From an uncultured bacterium (GTDB lineage: Bacteria > Pseudomonadota > Alphaproteobacteria > Sphingomonadales > Sphingomonadaceae): 64,000 nt of DNA. Below are positions 8,677-16,615 of this stretch, in pieces. Made by a program: the position numbers and the translations under genes. The stretch is from the NCBI GenBank assembly GCA_942636505.2, contig CALOGB020000129.1, positions 151,158 to 215,157 on the forward strand, given 5' to 3'. Numbering within the stretch: the stretch's first letter is position 1; the number at the start of each line of letters is the position of its first letter. Below the pieces are notes generated by a model that was not told the DNA's origin, searched no databases, and worked only from the letters and a program-made list of their open reading frames with translations.

Positions 8677-10359
8677 TCAGAAGGTCTTCGAGAGCTGGAA
8701 CCAGGCGCGGCCCGACTTGTCGGGGGCGGACGTCGCATCGGCATCGCCGAGCTTGCGTGCATAGGTCGCCTTGGCAGCGATACCGTACGGTCCCGCCCAG
8801 CTCAGCCCGGCGCCGTACGCGCTGCGCTTCGCGTGGTTCGATCCGTCAAAATACGGGTGCTTGACGTAATCGACCTCGCCGACGTCGACGAACCCGAACA
8901 GCTGAAGCGCGCCCGGAACGACCTGCGGCAGGGCCAGTCGTGCCTCGGCGGTGGCGACGTAGCCCTGGTCGCCGTAGGCCTCGCCCTCCGGATAGGCGCG
9001 GACGGCATAGGCGCCGCCCAGCTCCATCTTCTCGGAGATATCGAGGTTGCTGAACGCGATCTGCCCGCGCGCGGAGGCGAACAGCGACAGTGGCCCGACA
9101 ATCGTCTGCAGTCGCGCGAAGCTGAACTGCACTTTCCCGTAGCTGCCGTCGGTGCGCGCGGTCAGCGCGTCGACCGAGCGCTCATAGGCGCCGCGAATGT
9201 CGAGATTACCGACCGAATAGCTCAGCGAATACGCGCTCCAGCCGCCCCCCAGCAGCGTGTCGTGCTCGTCGCCGCTGAGGCCCGCGGTGACGACCTGCGC
9301 GCGGCGGAAAGTGGTGACGTCGACAATGCCGATCTTGTCCTCGAACCACTTCACGTCGCCGCCGAGCGTCACGTACAGATTGTTGTCGCGCGACCGGATC
9401 AGCGGATAGCTTGCATAAACGCTCGCGACGTCGGCATTGCCGCTGCCGTCGAGGCTGTCGAATTCCTTGCCCAGCGAGTATTCGAGATGCGCGAACGCGA
9501 CGCCGAGCGTGACCTGCCCGATCGGTGCCTGGTACGATGCGCGGCCGTAGGCGAGGCCGGAGAACGAAGTCAGCGCGCGGAGGCTCAGCACGTCGCCCGA
9601 GCCGGTCGGGTTGTTCCAGTTGACCACGCCGCCGACGCGGTAGGCGCCGGTGTAGCGGTTGCCGGCGTTGTCGGCCTCGACGCTACCGGTGATGCTCTGG
9701 CCTGGGGTGATCGCGACCAGCAGGTCCGACGTGCCGACCGCGGTGCCGGGGCTCAGCGTCGAGGACACGCGTACGCCGGGCAGGTCCGACAGCATCAGCA
9801 AGTGGCGCTCGAGCGGTGCGACCGCGACAGGATCGCCGACGTCGAGCCCGGCAAGGATGCCGCTCGCGACGCTATCCGACAGTCGCGATTCATTCTTCAC
9901 GCCGACCGCGCCGAAGCGTCCTTCGATGACGGCGATCGTCACTGCGCCGCTCCGTACGTCCTGTTCGGGCAGGTAGGCGTTCGCGACGAAATAGCCGCGG
10001 CTCGTGTAATAGGCGGTGATCCGCGCGGCGAGCGTCTTCAGCTCGGACAGGTCGAGCTCGCTGTTCGGCGTGAACTGCGATGCGGCGATCAGGTCGGCTT
10101 CTGGAAACAGCGTCGCGCCGGTCACGCGCAGCGAGCGGACGAGCGTCTTCGGACCACCCGTGGCGGCAACGACGATGGGCGTCTTGCGCTCAAAACCGAA
10201 GTCGGGCGCGGGCGTCTCGTTCAGCGGTACGGGCGGGATCTGCTGGAGCTGTCCACCGGCCCCCACGGGAACCTGCGCCTGCGCCGATTGCGTCGAAATC
10301 AGCAAGGCAGCCGGGCTCACAGCCGCAAGTGCGGCTGCCCAAAGGGTCGACTTGTACAT
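8677..10359 (-). CDS. TpsB two-partner secretion transporter (ShlB/FhaC/HecB family)
   Basis: 560 residues from ATG 10359, which is preceded by a GAGGTG-like ribosome binding site and followed by a clean signal peptide (MYKSTLWAAALAAVS, cleavage after AQAQ). POTRA domains occupy about residues 75-215 (AARITAYYTSRGYFVANAYLP, VTIAVIEGRFG). The beta-barrel follows and ends in a phenylalanine (WFQLSKTF), as in BamA/TpsB barrels. It is the outer-membrane pore that exports the TpsA protein encoded directly downstream. Together with the L,D-transpeptidase they form a tpsB-tpsA-ldt transcription unit. Confidence 0.93.
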   Translation of the reverse strand: MYKSTLWAAALAAVSPAALLISTQSAQAQVPVGAGGQLQQIPPVPLNETPAPDFGFERKTPIVVAATGGPKTLVRSLRVTGATLFPEADLIAASQFTPNSELDLSELKTLAARITAYYTSRGYFVANAYLPEQDVRSGAVTIAVIEGRFGAVGVKNESRLSDSVASGILAGLDVGDPVAVAPLERHLLMLSDLPGVRVSSTLSPGTAVGTSDLLVAITPGQSITGSVEADNAGNRYTGAYRVGGVVNWNNPTGSGDVLSLRALTSFSGLAYGRASYQAPIGQVTLGVAFAHLEYSLGKEFDSLDGSGNADVASVYASYPLIRSRDNNLYVTLGGDVKWFEDKIGIVDVTTFRRAQVVTAGLSGDEHDTLLGGGWSAYSLSYSVGNLDIRGAYERSVDALTARTDGSYGKVQFSFARLQTIVGPLSLFASARGQIAFSNLDISEKMELGGAYAVRAYPEGEAYGDQGYVATAEARLALPQVVPGALQLFGFVDVGEVDYVKHPYFDGSNHAKRSAYGAGLSWAGPYGIAAKATYARKLGDADATSAPDKSGRAWFQLSKTF

Positions 10360-10907
10360 GAACACCTCGAAAGTCACCGCGGATGGAAGGCACGGGTCTC
10401 CCATCCGCAGCAGCGGGAGCCATGTTCAATGAATGTGGGGAGAGCGTCCGAAGCAAGGACGAAGCCTTCGAAGATACTGGAGCGCGATTATGATCGCGTC
10501 TCAAGAATCTGTATGCAAACAGGCATCATTAGGCTGAAACGGTCCGTCGCGACGTTCGCAACGCTTGGCCTATTCCACCATACTTGATCTATGTATGTTA
10601 CTAAGATCAATTACAAGCTGAATATCTAATTAATTGTTCGTTAATTTACAATTATTGCAATCGAGTAGCAGTCTCCGGCGTGACTGGTCCTTGTCACGTC
10701 AGTCTATAGATGACGTTGACGTAAAGAGCAGAGAGATACTGCCTTTCGGGACGGCGGGCAGCGGTATGCTGTTGCTGGAAGTGGATAGGCTCCCACAGCC
10801 AAGGTCTCGTGAGCAGCATCCCACGCACCCGGGGGTCGGGTACGCTCGCTACCGACTGTTCGCGGCCATGGCGCAATAGGTCGCTGCAGCTATCCTCGAT
10901 CGTTCCG
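10360..10907. other. Intergenic region with AT-rich promoter-like island
   Basis: This 548 bp gap holds no convincing gene. Positions about 10570-10665 are strikingly AT-rich for this genome (runs such as TTAATTAATT and AATTTACAATTATTG), and probably carry the promoter for tpsB on the minus strand, leaving a leader of roughly 200 nt. From 10680 to 10900 the sequence is GC-rich again with no recognised RNA or regulatory element. Confidence 0.5.
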
Positions 10908-12290
10908 CTATCGCCTCACCGCCGCGAGCAACACCAAGCGGTCGATCAGGAAGATCACAACTACCGACACCCCCAGGATCGGGAACACTATCCCCGCGAC
11001 GATGAGAATGGCGACCGCACCCTTGATCCTCGTCGGGGACACGCGAGCGGGCGCGGCGAGGCGGCCCGTCGGACGGCGTTTCCACCACATCACGACACCG
11101 CTGATCACGAGCAGCACGATCGCGAGGCAGATTGCCAACATCACGAGCTGGTTCGCCAGCCCGAAGTAATTCCCCATGTGCAGCTGGACGCCGAGCTCGA
11201 TCGCCTTCGCCGCCCAGCCATACTCAGGGTAGCCGACCTCGCGGAGCAGGCCGCCGGTCCAGCGATCGAAATACAGCGTGCGCTGCCCCTGCGGCTGATC
11301 GGGATAGGTGTAGGCGGTGTAGACGCCGGTCGCCCCACTCGGCAGGAACAGGCGATACGCGCCCGCGACGTGGTGATCGCGCGTGACGGAGGTTGCGATG
11401 CGGTCGATCCCGGCCACTGCCGCATCGTCGCGGACCGCCATGGTCATCTCGTGGCCGGCATGACCGGCATGTTCGGAGGATGCCGTCGATGTCGGCATCG
11501 GTGCGAGTTCCATCGTCCACGGTGCTTCGCCGAGCGCGGTCTTCATCGGCACGCTCGCAGGGGCATTGTGCGTGCGGTTCGACGCCGGATAACCGATGCC
11601 GAGCGCCGCGGTGCCGCGGTTGAGCAGGTCGCCCTGGATTCCCGCCCAGGGGAGGCCGGTCAGCAGCAGGAACGCGATGAAAGCGACGGACCAGAACCCG
11701 ATCACCGCGTGCAGATCGCGCCAGAACAGGCGTCCCCCCGCACTAAGCCTGGGATAGAGGATACCGCCGAACCCACCGCGCCCGCGCGGCCACCACAGAT
11801 ACAGCCCGGTGACGATCAGGACGAGCGCCCAGCAGGCGGCAAGCTCTACGATCCGATCGCCGACCGTGCCGAGCGTCAGCGATCCGTGCATCTCGTCGGC
11901 GAACCCTACCAGCGTGCGGGCGTAGATCGTCGAGCCGAGCACGCGGCCCGTTCCCGGATCGACGGCCACGCGAAGCGGCTCGCCGTGGTCGGGGGTGACG
12001 AAGACGACCGCCGAGCGGTTGGGCGCCCCCGGCAGATCGATTCGCGTCGCGGCCCCCGGATGAGCCTTCAGCGCGGCATCGATCATTCGCGACGGCGGCA
12101 TCTGCGTTTCATGGACCGCGACGAAGCGCTGCGCCGGATACAGCGCATCGTCGATCTCGTCGTTGAACAGATAGATCGAGCCCGTGACGGCGAGGATCAG
12201 CAGGAAAGGCGCGACGATCAGGCCGGCATAGAAATGCCAGCGCCACAGCGCGCGGTATGCTTTCGGATCGACCGAACCGGTGAATGCCAT
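10908..12290 (-). CDS. PepSY-associated transmembrane protein (second copy)
   Basis: 460 residues. It opens with YRALWRWHFYAGLIVAPFLLILAVTGSIYLF, the hallmark first helix of PepSY_TM proteins (quoted in parts here as WRWHFYAGL and AVTGSIYLF). Further membrane segments occur near residues 170-200, 210-235, 385-410 and 430-455, with periplasmic PepSY regions between them. A His/Met-containing patch (SSEHAGHAGHEMTM) could bind metal. The family is thought to work in the inner membrane beside siderophore receptors, possibly reducing or releasing bound iron. The start codon is 14 bp after the stop of the TonB receptor, so the two are cotranscribed. Confidence 0.87.
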   Translation of the reverse strand: MAFTGSVDPKAYRALWRWHFYAGLIVAPFLLILAVTGSIYLFNDEIDDALYPAQRFVAVHETQMPPSRMIDAALKAHPGAATRIDLPGAPNRSAVVFVTPDHGEPLRVAVDPGTGRVLGSTIYARTLVGFADEMHGSLTLGTVGDRIVELAACWALVLIVTGLYLWWPRGRGGFGGILYPRLSAGGRLFWRDLHAVIGFWSVAFIAFLLLTGLPWAGIQGDLLNRGTAALGIGYPASNRTHNAPASVPMKTALGEAPWTMELAPMPTSTASSEHAGHAGHEMTMAVRDDAAVAGIDRIATSVTRDHHVAGAYRLFLPSGATGVYTAYTYPDQPQGQRTLYFDRWTGGLLREVGYPEYGWAAKAIELGVQLHMGNYFGLANQLVMLAICLAIVLLVISGVVMWWKRRPTGRLAAPARVSPTRIKGAVAILIVAGIVFPILGVSVVVIFLIDRLVLLAAVRR

Positions 12291-12304
12291 CTGGAAACCC
12301 CTGC

Positions 12305-14530
12305 TCAGAAAAGCGTGGAAAGCGCGATTTCGACACTGCGTGGCGCGCCGATATAGACGTTGGTCGTCGGGTAGCCCGAATACTCGCCGTAGAACGCGTC
12401 GGTCAGGTTGCGGCCGCGGACCGACACCGATGCTTGCGGTGCGACCTGATAGCTGATCGACGCATCGATGGTCGTATGGCCGCGGACGAAATAGCTGTTG
12501 GCGGTGTCGGTGTAGAAGCCGGACACGTGCCGGACGAACCCGCCGAGGGTCACCGGTATGGCCTTGATCGTATAGAGCGCCGAACCGCTGACGGTGGTCG
12601 AGGGCGTGTTGATCGGTCGGTTGCCGGCGCGGTCGATGCGCGCGCCGGCGATCAGTTCGCTCAACTGGTCGTACTGCGCATCGGTATAGGCGGCACCCGC
12701 TGACACGGAGAGTGCATCGGTGACCGCTGCGCCGATATTGAGCTCGACGCCCTGCGACGATTGCTTGCCGCCTTGAATGGCTTGCTGCGGATTGTTCGGA
12801 TCGCGCGTGAGGATGTTGGTCTGCTCGATCCGATATGCGGCGCCGGTCATCGTCACCCGCTTGGCGAACGCGGCGGCCTTGAAACCGACCTCGTATGAGT
12901 GGCCCTTGGTCAGTTTGTACGTCGTGTTGACGATCGACTGGAGCAGTATCGACGATACCGGCGTCACCGCCGTCGTGTACTGGCCGTACAAGGTGATACC
13001 TGGCGTAAGGTCGTAGGTGGTGCCGATCCGCCAGGAGAACGGATCGTAGGTCGGCGTGCCCCGCGTCACAGCGCCGTTCGCGTTGAGGTTGGTGATGACG
13101 CGGGTCAGGTCGATATGATCGTACCGCGCGCCGCCGACCAGCAGCCAGCCTGGAGTCAGGTTGAGCGCATCCTCGGCGAACACCGACGCCGTCTTGAGCT
13201 TCGAGTCATAGACGACGTTGGTCGTCGAATAGGCGGCATCGCTGGTCGGGAAGACGCCGACGATCGGCACGAACGGATCGACGTTCGCGATCCGCACGGC
13301 GGCGTTGCCACCGACCGGGCTTTGTTGACGCGGGTTGACGAAGTTGGTGTCGTTATATTCGCCGCCCAGGCTGAACCGGTTGCGCAGTCCTGCGATCACG
13401 CTGTCGTTGGCAATCACCAGCCGCTCGTTCCAGAACCTGTGGTCGTGGTAGATCCGCTGGACCGACCGCGCGAAGCTGCCATTGGGGAAGGCGGCTGTGG
13501 GGGCGGTGAAGTTCTGATCGCCACTCAGCACGAAGTCGCGCTTGGCGTGATACCAGGTGAAGTCGTTCGCGACCGACCAGCCGCCGCCGATCGCATAGTC
13601 GATCCGCGACCGCAGCGTCGTGTCGCGTGCGCCGGAATAGGCACCGTACGGATTGTAGTTGCGACGGCGCAGTGCCTTGTCGATTACCATGCCGTTACCG
13701 CTCCGCAGCGCGTTGCTCGGATCGCGCGCAACGGCGGCGGAGACGAACGGCAGCCCCTGATAACTGCTGCCGTACCGGTCCTCGTAATGGTCGACGGCGA
13801 AGAGCAGGCTCAGGTCGGTCGACGGCTTGAACAGGATGCTGCCCGTCAGGCCGACCGAGCGCGTCGCATTACCGTCGACGTCGTACAGGCTGTCGGAGTG
13901 CATGTAGCTCGCGTCCGCGCGGACCGCGACGGTGTCCGACAGTTTCAGGTTCACGCCGCTGGCCGCGGTCACCGTGTCGAAGCTGCCGACGCTCAACAAG
14001 CCGTCGAGGTGGTCGCCGTCGAACGTCGGCTTGCGGGTGACCTTGTTGATGACGCCGGCCAGCGCGCCTTCGCCGTAGAGCACCGAGGCTGGCCCCTTGA
14101 TCACTTCGATCCGGTCGAAATGCCAAACGTTGGTATCGCGCTGGACCACGGTCGAGGTGGAGATACGGACGCCGTCCTGCAGGATCGAGACGGCGCCGCC
14201 CGAAAAGCCGCGCAACGTCACGACCGCGGGGTTGCCAGGGACGTTGCCCGCGATCGCGCCGACGACGCTGTTGAAGGCCTCGCGTGCGGTGCGCAGGCCC
14301 TGCACCTGCATGTCCGCCTGCGTCAGCGTCTCGACGGTCGCGGGCGTCTCGCGCACCGACAGGCCGAGCCGGCTGCCGGTATCGGATTTGCGATCGAGCT
14401 TCAGCTGGTCGCGCTGGCCGGTGACGACGATCTCGGCCTTCTTGTCGATCGCGTCCTCCTTGTCAGACGCGTGGGCGGCCCCCGAGAACGCGACGATCGA
14501 TGCCGACGCGAAGACTATGGTTTTGAACAT
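12305..14530 (-). CDS. TonB-dependent siderophore-type receptor (distal copy)
   Basis: 741 residues from ATG 14530, with AGGGATT upstream and a signal peptide ending AAHA. The plug domain begins with IVVTGQRDQL and contains RETPATVETLT and IEVIKGPASVLYGEGALAGVIN, followed by a 22-strand barrel that ends SVEIALSTLF. The sequence style is that of FhuA/FecA-type siderophore receptors rather than vitamin B12 receptors. It sits between a DUF2946 gene and a PepSY gene, in the same direction as the cobalamin-riboswitch operon upstream. A 7-bp perfect hairpin (TCCGCAC/GTGCGGA, 14551-14570) lies just ahead of the start and may affect expression. Its ligand is unknown. Confidence 0.9.
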   Translation of the reverse strand: MFKTIVFASASIVAFSGAAHASDKEDAIDKKAEIVVTGQRDQLKLDRKSDTGSRLGLSVRETPATVETLTQADMQVQGLRTAREAFNSVVGAIAGNVPGNPAVVTLRGFSGGAVSILQDGVRISTSTVVQRDTNVWHFDRIEVIKGPASVLYGEGALAGVINKVTRKPTFDGDHLDGLLSVGSFDTVTAASGVNLKLSDTVAVRADASYMHSDSLYDVDGNATRSVGLTGSILFKPSTDLSLLFAVDHYEDRYGSSYQGLPFVSAAVARDPSNALRSGNGMVIDKALRRRNYNPYGAYSGARDTTLRSRIDYAIGGGWSVANDFTWYHAKRDFVLSGDQNFTAPTAAFPNGSFARSVQRIYHDHRFWNERLVIANDSVIAGLRNRFSLGGEYNDTNFVNPRQQSPVGGNAAVRIANVDPFVPIVGVFPTSDAAYSTTNVVYDSKLKTASVFAEDALNLTPGWLLVGGARYDHIDLTRVITNLNANGAVTRGTPTYDPFSWRIGTTYDLTPGITLYGQYTTAVTPVSSILLQSIVNTTYKLTKGHSYEVGFKAAAFAKRVTMTGAAYRIEQTNILTRDPNNPQQAIQGGKQSSQGVELNIGAAVTDALSVSAGAAYTDAQYDQLSELIAGARIDRAGNRPINTPSTTVSGSALYTIKAIPVTLGGFVRHVSGFYTDTANSYFVRGHTTIDASISYQVAPQASVSVRGRNLTDAFYGEYSGYPTTNVYIGAPRSVEIALSTLF

Positions 14531-14676
14531 GTGAATCCCTGCTGGACCCGTCCGCACATCTTGGTGCGGATCGGATGCCGTCATCCCCGCGGACTTGCCG
14601 CGCGTGTCGAACCGGTCCGCCGACGTGGTGGACCAACCAAAGCATCGTGATCGCGTCCGGTCCGAAGACCGACGGA

Positions 14677-15108
14677 TCACGCGACGGGGAAGGGCGGGGG
14701 GCCTCGCAAGGGTGGCCGAAGATAGGGTTGCGCGGCGATCGGTACCGCGGTTCTCACGCGGAAGGCGAGGCCGACGATGAACGCGATGGCGATCGCCAGC
14801 AGCACCGGATCGACCGCCGCCAGCGACGGCGCGGTCAGGCCGGAAAAGGCGCAGGGCATCTCCCGCTCCTGATGATCGGACTTGCCCGAATGATGCGCCA
14901 TGCCCGGCATCGCCATCGTCATCGCCGTCATCGGTGCCATCACCGTCTGCGCGGGCGCGATGCCGCCGCAGATCTCGATCGTCACGCGCCCCCCGGAGAC
15001 GACCGGCATGAACCCGGCGGGCACCAGGACCTTCATCACCAGCGCGCAGGCAAACACCCACGCCGCCAGCTGGCGATGGTCCAGGAGAAGGCGACGGAGT
15101 GCTGCCAC
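14677..15108 (-). CDS. DUF2946 family small membrane protein
   Basis: 143 residues starting at a GTG (15108). There is an N-terminal membrane helix (AAWVFACALVMKVLVPAGFMP) and a second near residues 95-115 (PVLLAIAIAFIVGLAF). Between them is a Met/His-rich loop (MTAMTMAMPGMAHHSGKSDHQ) and the conserved EMPCAFSGL. This pattern matches DUF2946 proteins, which often neighbour copper or other metal-transport genes and are uncharacterised. The loop could bind a soft metal in the periplasm. It lies between the two receptor/PepSY pairs on the same strand. Confidence 0.8.
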   Translation of the reverse strand: MAALRRLLLDHRQLAAWVFACALVMKVLVPAGFMPVVSGGRVTIEICGGIAPAQTVMAPMTAMTMAMPGMAHHSGKSDHQEREMPCAFSGLTAPSLAAVDPVLLAIAIAFIVGLAFRVRTAVPIAAQPYLRPPLRGPPPFPVA

Positions 15109-15172
15109 GGCGCAGGACTACGCGCTCGCGGTGGCGCTGTCACGTGGACGAAACGTCCCGTTGAAGCCTGGA

Positions 15173-16615
15173 TCAGCCGCGTCTCAAACGCTTCCAGCCG
15201 AGCCAGATGCCGCTGACGGACGTCACCATGCCAACCAGCGAGAACAGCCAGATCAGCAGGTCCCACGCCGGTCGGTGCCGCGTCAGTATGTTCAGATCCC
15301 ATTTGTGCAGCAGGTCGAACGCCCAGCGGTATGCCCGCCTGCGCCGATCGATCCTGGCCAGCACGTCGCCGGTCGCGGGGTCGATATACAGCCACGTCGC
15401 GGCGGGATCGTCGAAGCGCAATCGGAGCATCGACAGGCGAGGGAGACCACCGGAATCGTACCAATATGCGTCGGGCTCGGTCAGCCGGTCGATCGCGACC
15501 GGCTGCGTGCCAGCGACGAGCACCCGTGCAGCGGCAACGATCGCATTTGGCTTTGGCTGGGACGGCACGAGCGTCGCGGCGTCGAGGATCCGACGTCGAT
15601 CATCCGCATACTCGAGCATCACGAGGGGCGTCGCCGCATAGTCGGTAATTCTCACGCGGACCACTCCCGCGCCGACATGACGCAACCGGTCGAGCGGGAC
15701 GGCCGGCATCAGGCCAGCAGCGGCATAGGCGCGCACCGACCGCGCATCCGGTTCCACACTTTGGAACAGGTGCCAGGGATCGACCGACAACCATCCGCTG
15801 AAGATCCACGCGATCAGGAAACCGCTGCCGACCAGCCCCGCGACATGATGCCAGAGCATCCACCCGCGATACGGCGTCATCCGCCCGCCCTTGAACCGGC
15901 GCGTGCCGATGCGTGCGCGGAGGATACCGATCCAGATGCCGGCGAGTGCCGCGGCGATACACGGCCCCGAAACCCACATGACGACCTGTCGCCAGGCGGC
16001 GTTGTCCTGGCGCAGGACCGTCGGATACAGCCAGTGCGGCACCGATCCCAGCCAGTTCCAGAACCGCTCGGTCCGGTCGGTCGACTGGACGATCCCGCCG
16101 GTAGAAGACGACACGTAGAGGTCGGTGCCGCCCTCGTCCTCCAATGTCACTCTCCACAGCGGACGATGTCGGTCGAAACCACCCGACACCGTCCACTGGT
16201 CCCGCATGATCCGCTCGACATTCAGGACGCGCGCTCGCCCGAAACGGCTTGAGACGCGGACGGCGTAAGCCGCCTCCACCGGAGCCGGATGCCGGCCCTT
16301 GCTTGCGGAAGCGGTATGCCGCCCGTCGTCCCAGCCATGACTCCGCCAGACCGGCACGCCGTCGCGCATCTCGAGCAGCAGGTCTTGCGGCAACCGCCCC
16401 CCATCGAGCGGTGGCGGCACGGTCACGGCGGACCAGTCGATCGCCTCGGCTCTCGCCAGCGCTTCGGTTGGCGAGAGTGAAGGGTACGGCACGTACAGCA
16501 TCACCAGGCCCGACCCGAACCACATCGCGAAGAACAGGCAACTGGCGATGCCGACCCATCGGTGCACGAGGTACAGCCACCGGCGCGCGTGCCTGCCGGC
16601 GTTAGAAACCGGCAC
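15173..16615 (-). CDS. PepSY-associated transmembrane protein (first copy)
   Basis: About 480 residues. I prefer the GTG at 16615, which overlaps the last 14 bases of the TonB receptor, because the first conserved helix (ARRWLYLVHRWVGIASCLFFAMW) begins soon after. ATG 16684 or 16711 would overlap the receptor much further and add non-conserved sequence. Other membrane segments are near GPCIAAALAGIWIGI, HHVAGLVGSGFLIAWIFSGW and LLIWLFSLVGMVTSVSGIW. Two PepSY-like periplasmic regions are visible (DLYVSSSTGG, TWLYIDPATGDVLA). Overlap with the receptor implies translational coupling and control by the upstream cobalamin riboswitch. A reductase or transport role is inferred from the family. Confidence 0.87.
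   Translation of the reverse strand: MPVSNAGRHARRWLYLVHRWVGIASCLFFAMWFGSGLVMLYVPYPSLSPTEALARAEAIDWSAVTVPPPLDGGRLPQDLLLEMRDGVPVWRSHGWDDGRHTASASKGRHPAPVEAAYAVRVSSRFGRARVLNVERIMRDQWTVSGGFDRHRPLWRVTLEDEGGTDLYVSSSTGGIVQSTDRTERFWNWLGSVPHWLYPTVLRQDNAAWRQVVMWVSGPCIAAALAGIWIGILRARIGTRRFKGGRMTPYRGWMLWHHVAGLVGSGFLIAWIFSGWLSVDPWHLFQSVEPDARSVRAYAAAGLMPAVPLDRLRHVGAGVVRVRITDYAATPLVMLEYADDRRRILDAATLVPSQPKPNAIVAAARVLVAGTQPVAIDRLTEPDAYWYDSGGLPRLSMLRLRFDDPAATWLYIDPATGDVLARIDRRRRAYRWAFDLLHKWDLNILTRHRPAWDLLIWLFSLVGMVTSVSGIWLGWKRLRRG

Noticed and set aside
8053..10587. Long plus-strand open frame opposite tpsB
   Set aside because: Arg/Ala-rich without domains; high GC keeps the antisense frame open. The minus strand encodes a full TpsB with signal peptide and barrel.
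10694..10876. Possible 60-residue minus-strand gene
   Set aside because: Composition is not protein-like, there is no ribosome binding site, and no domain is visible.
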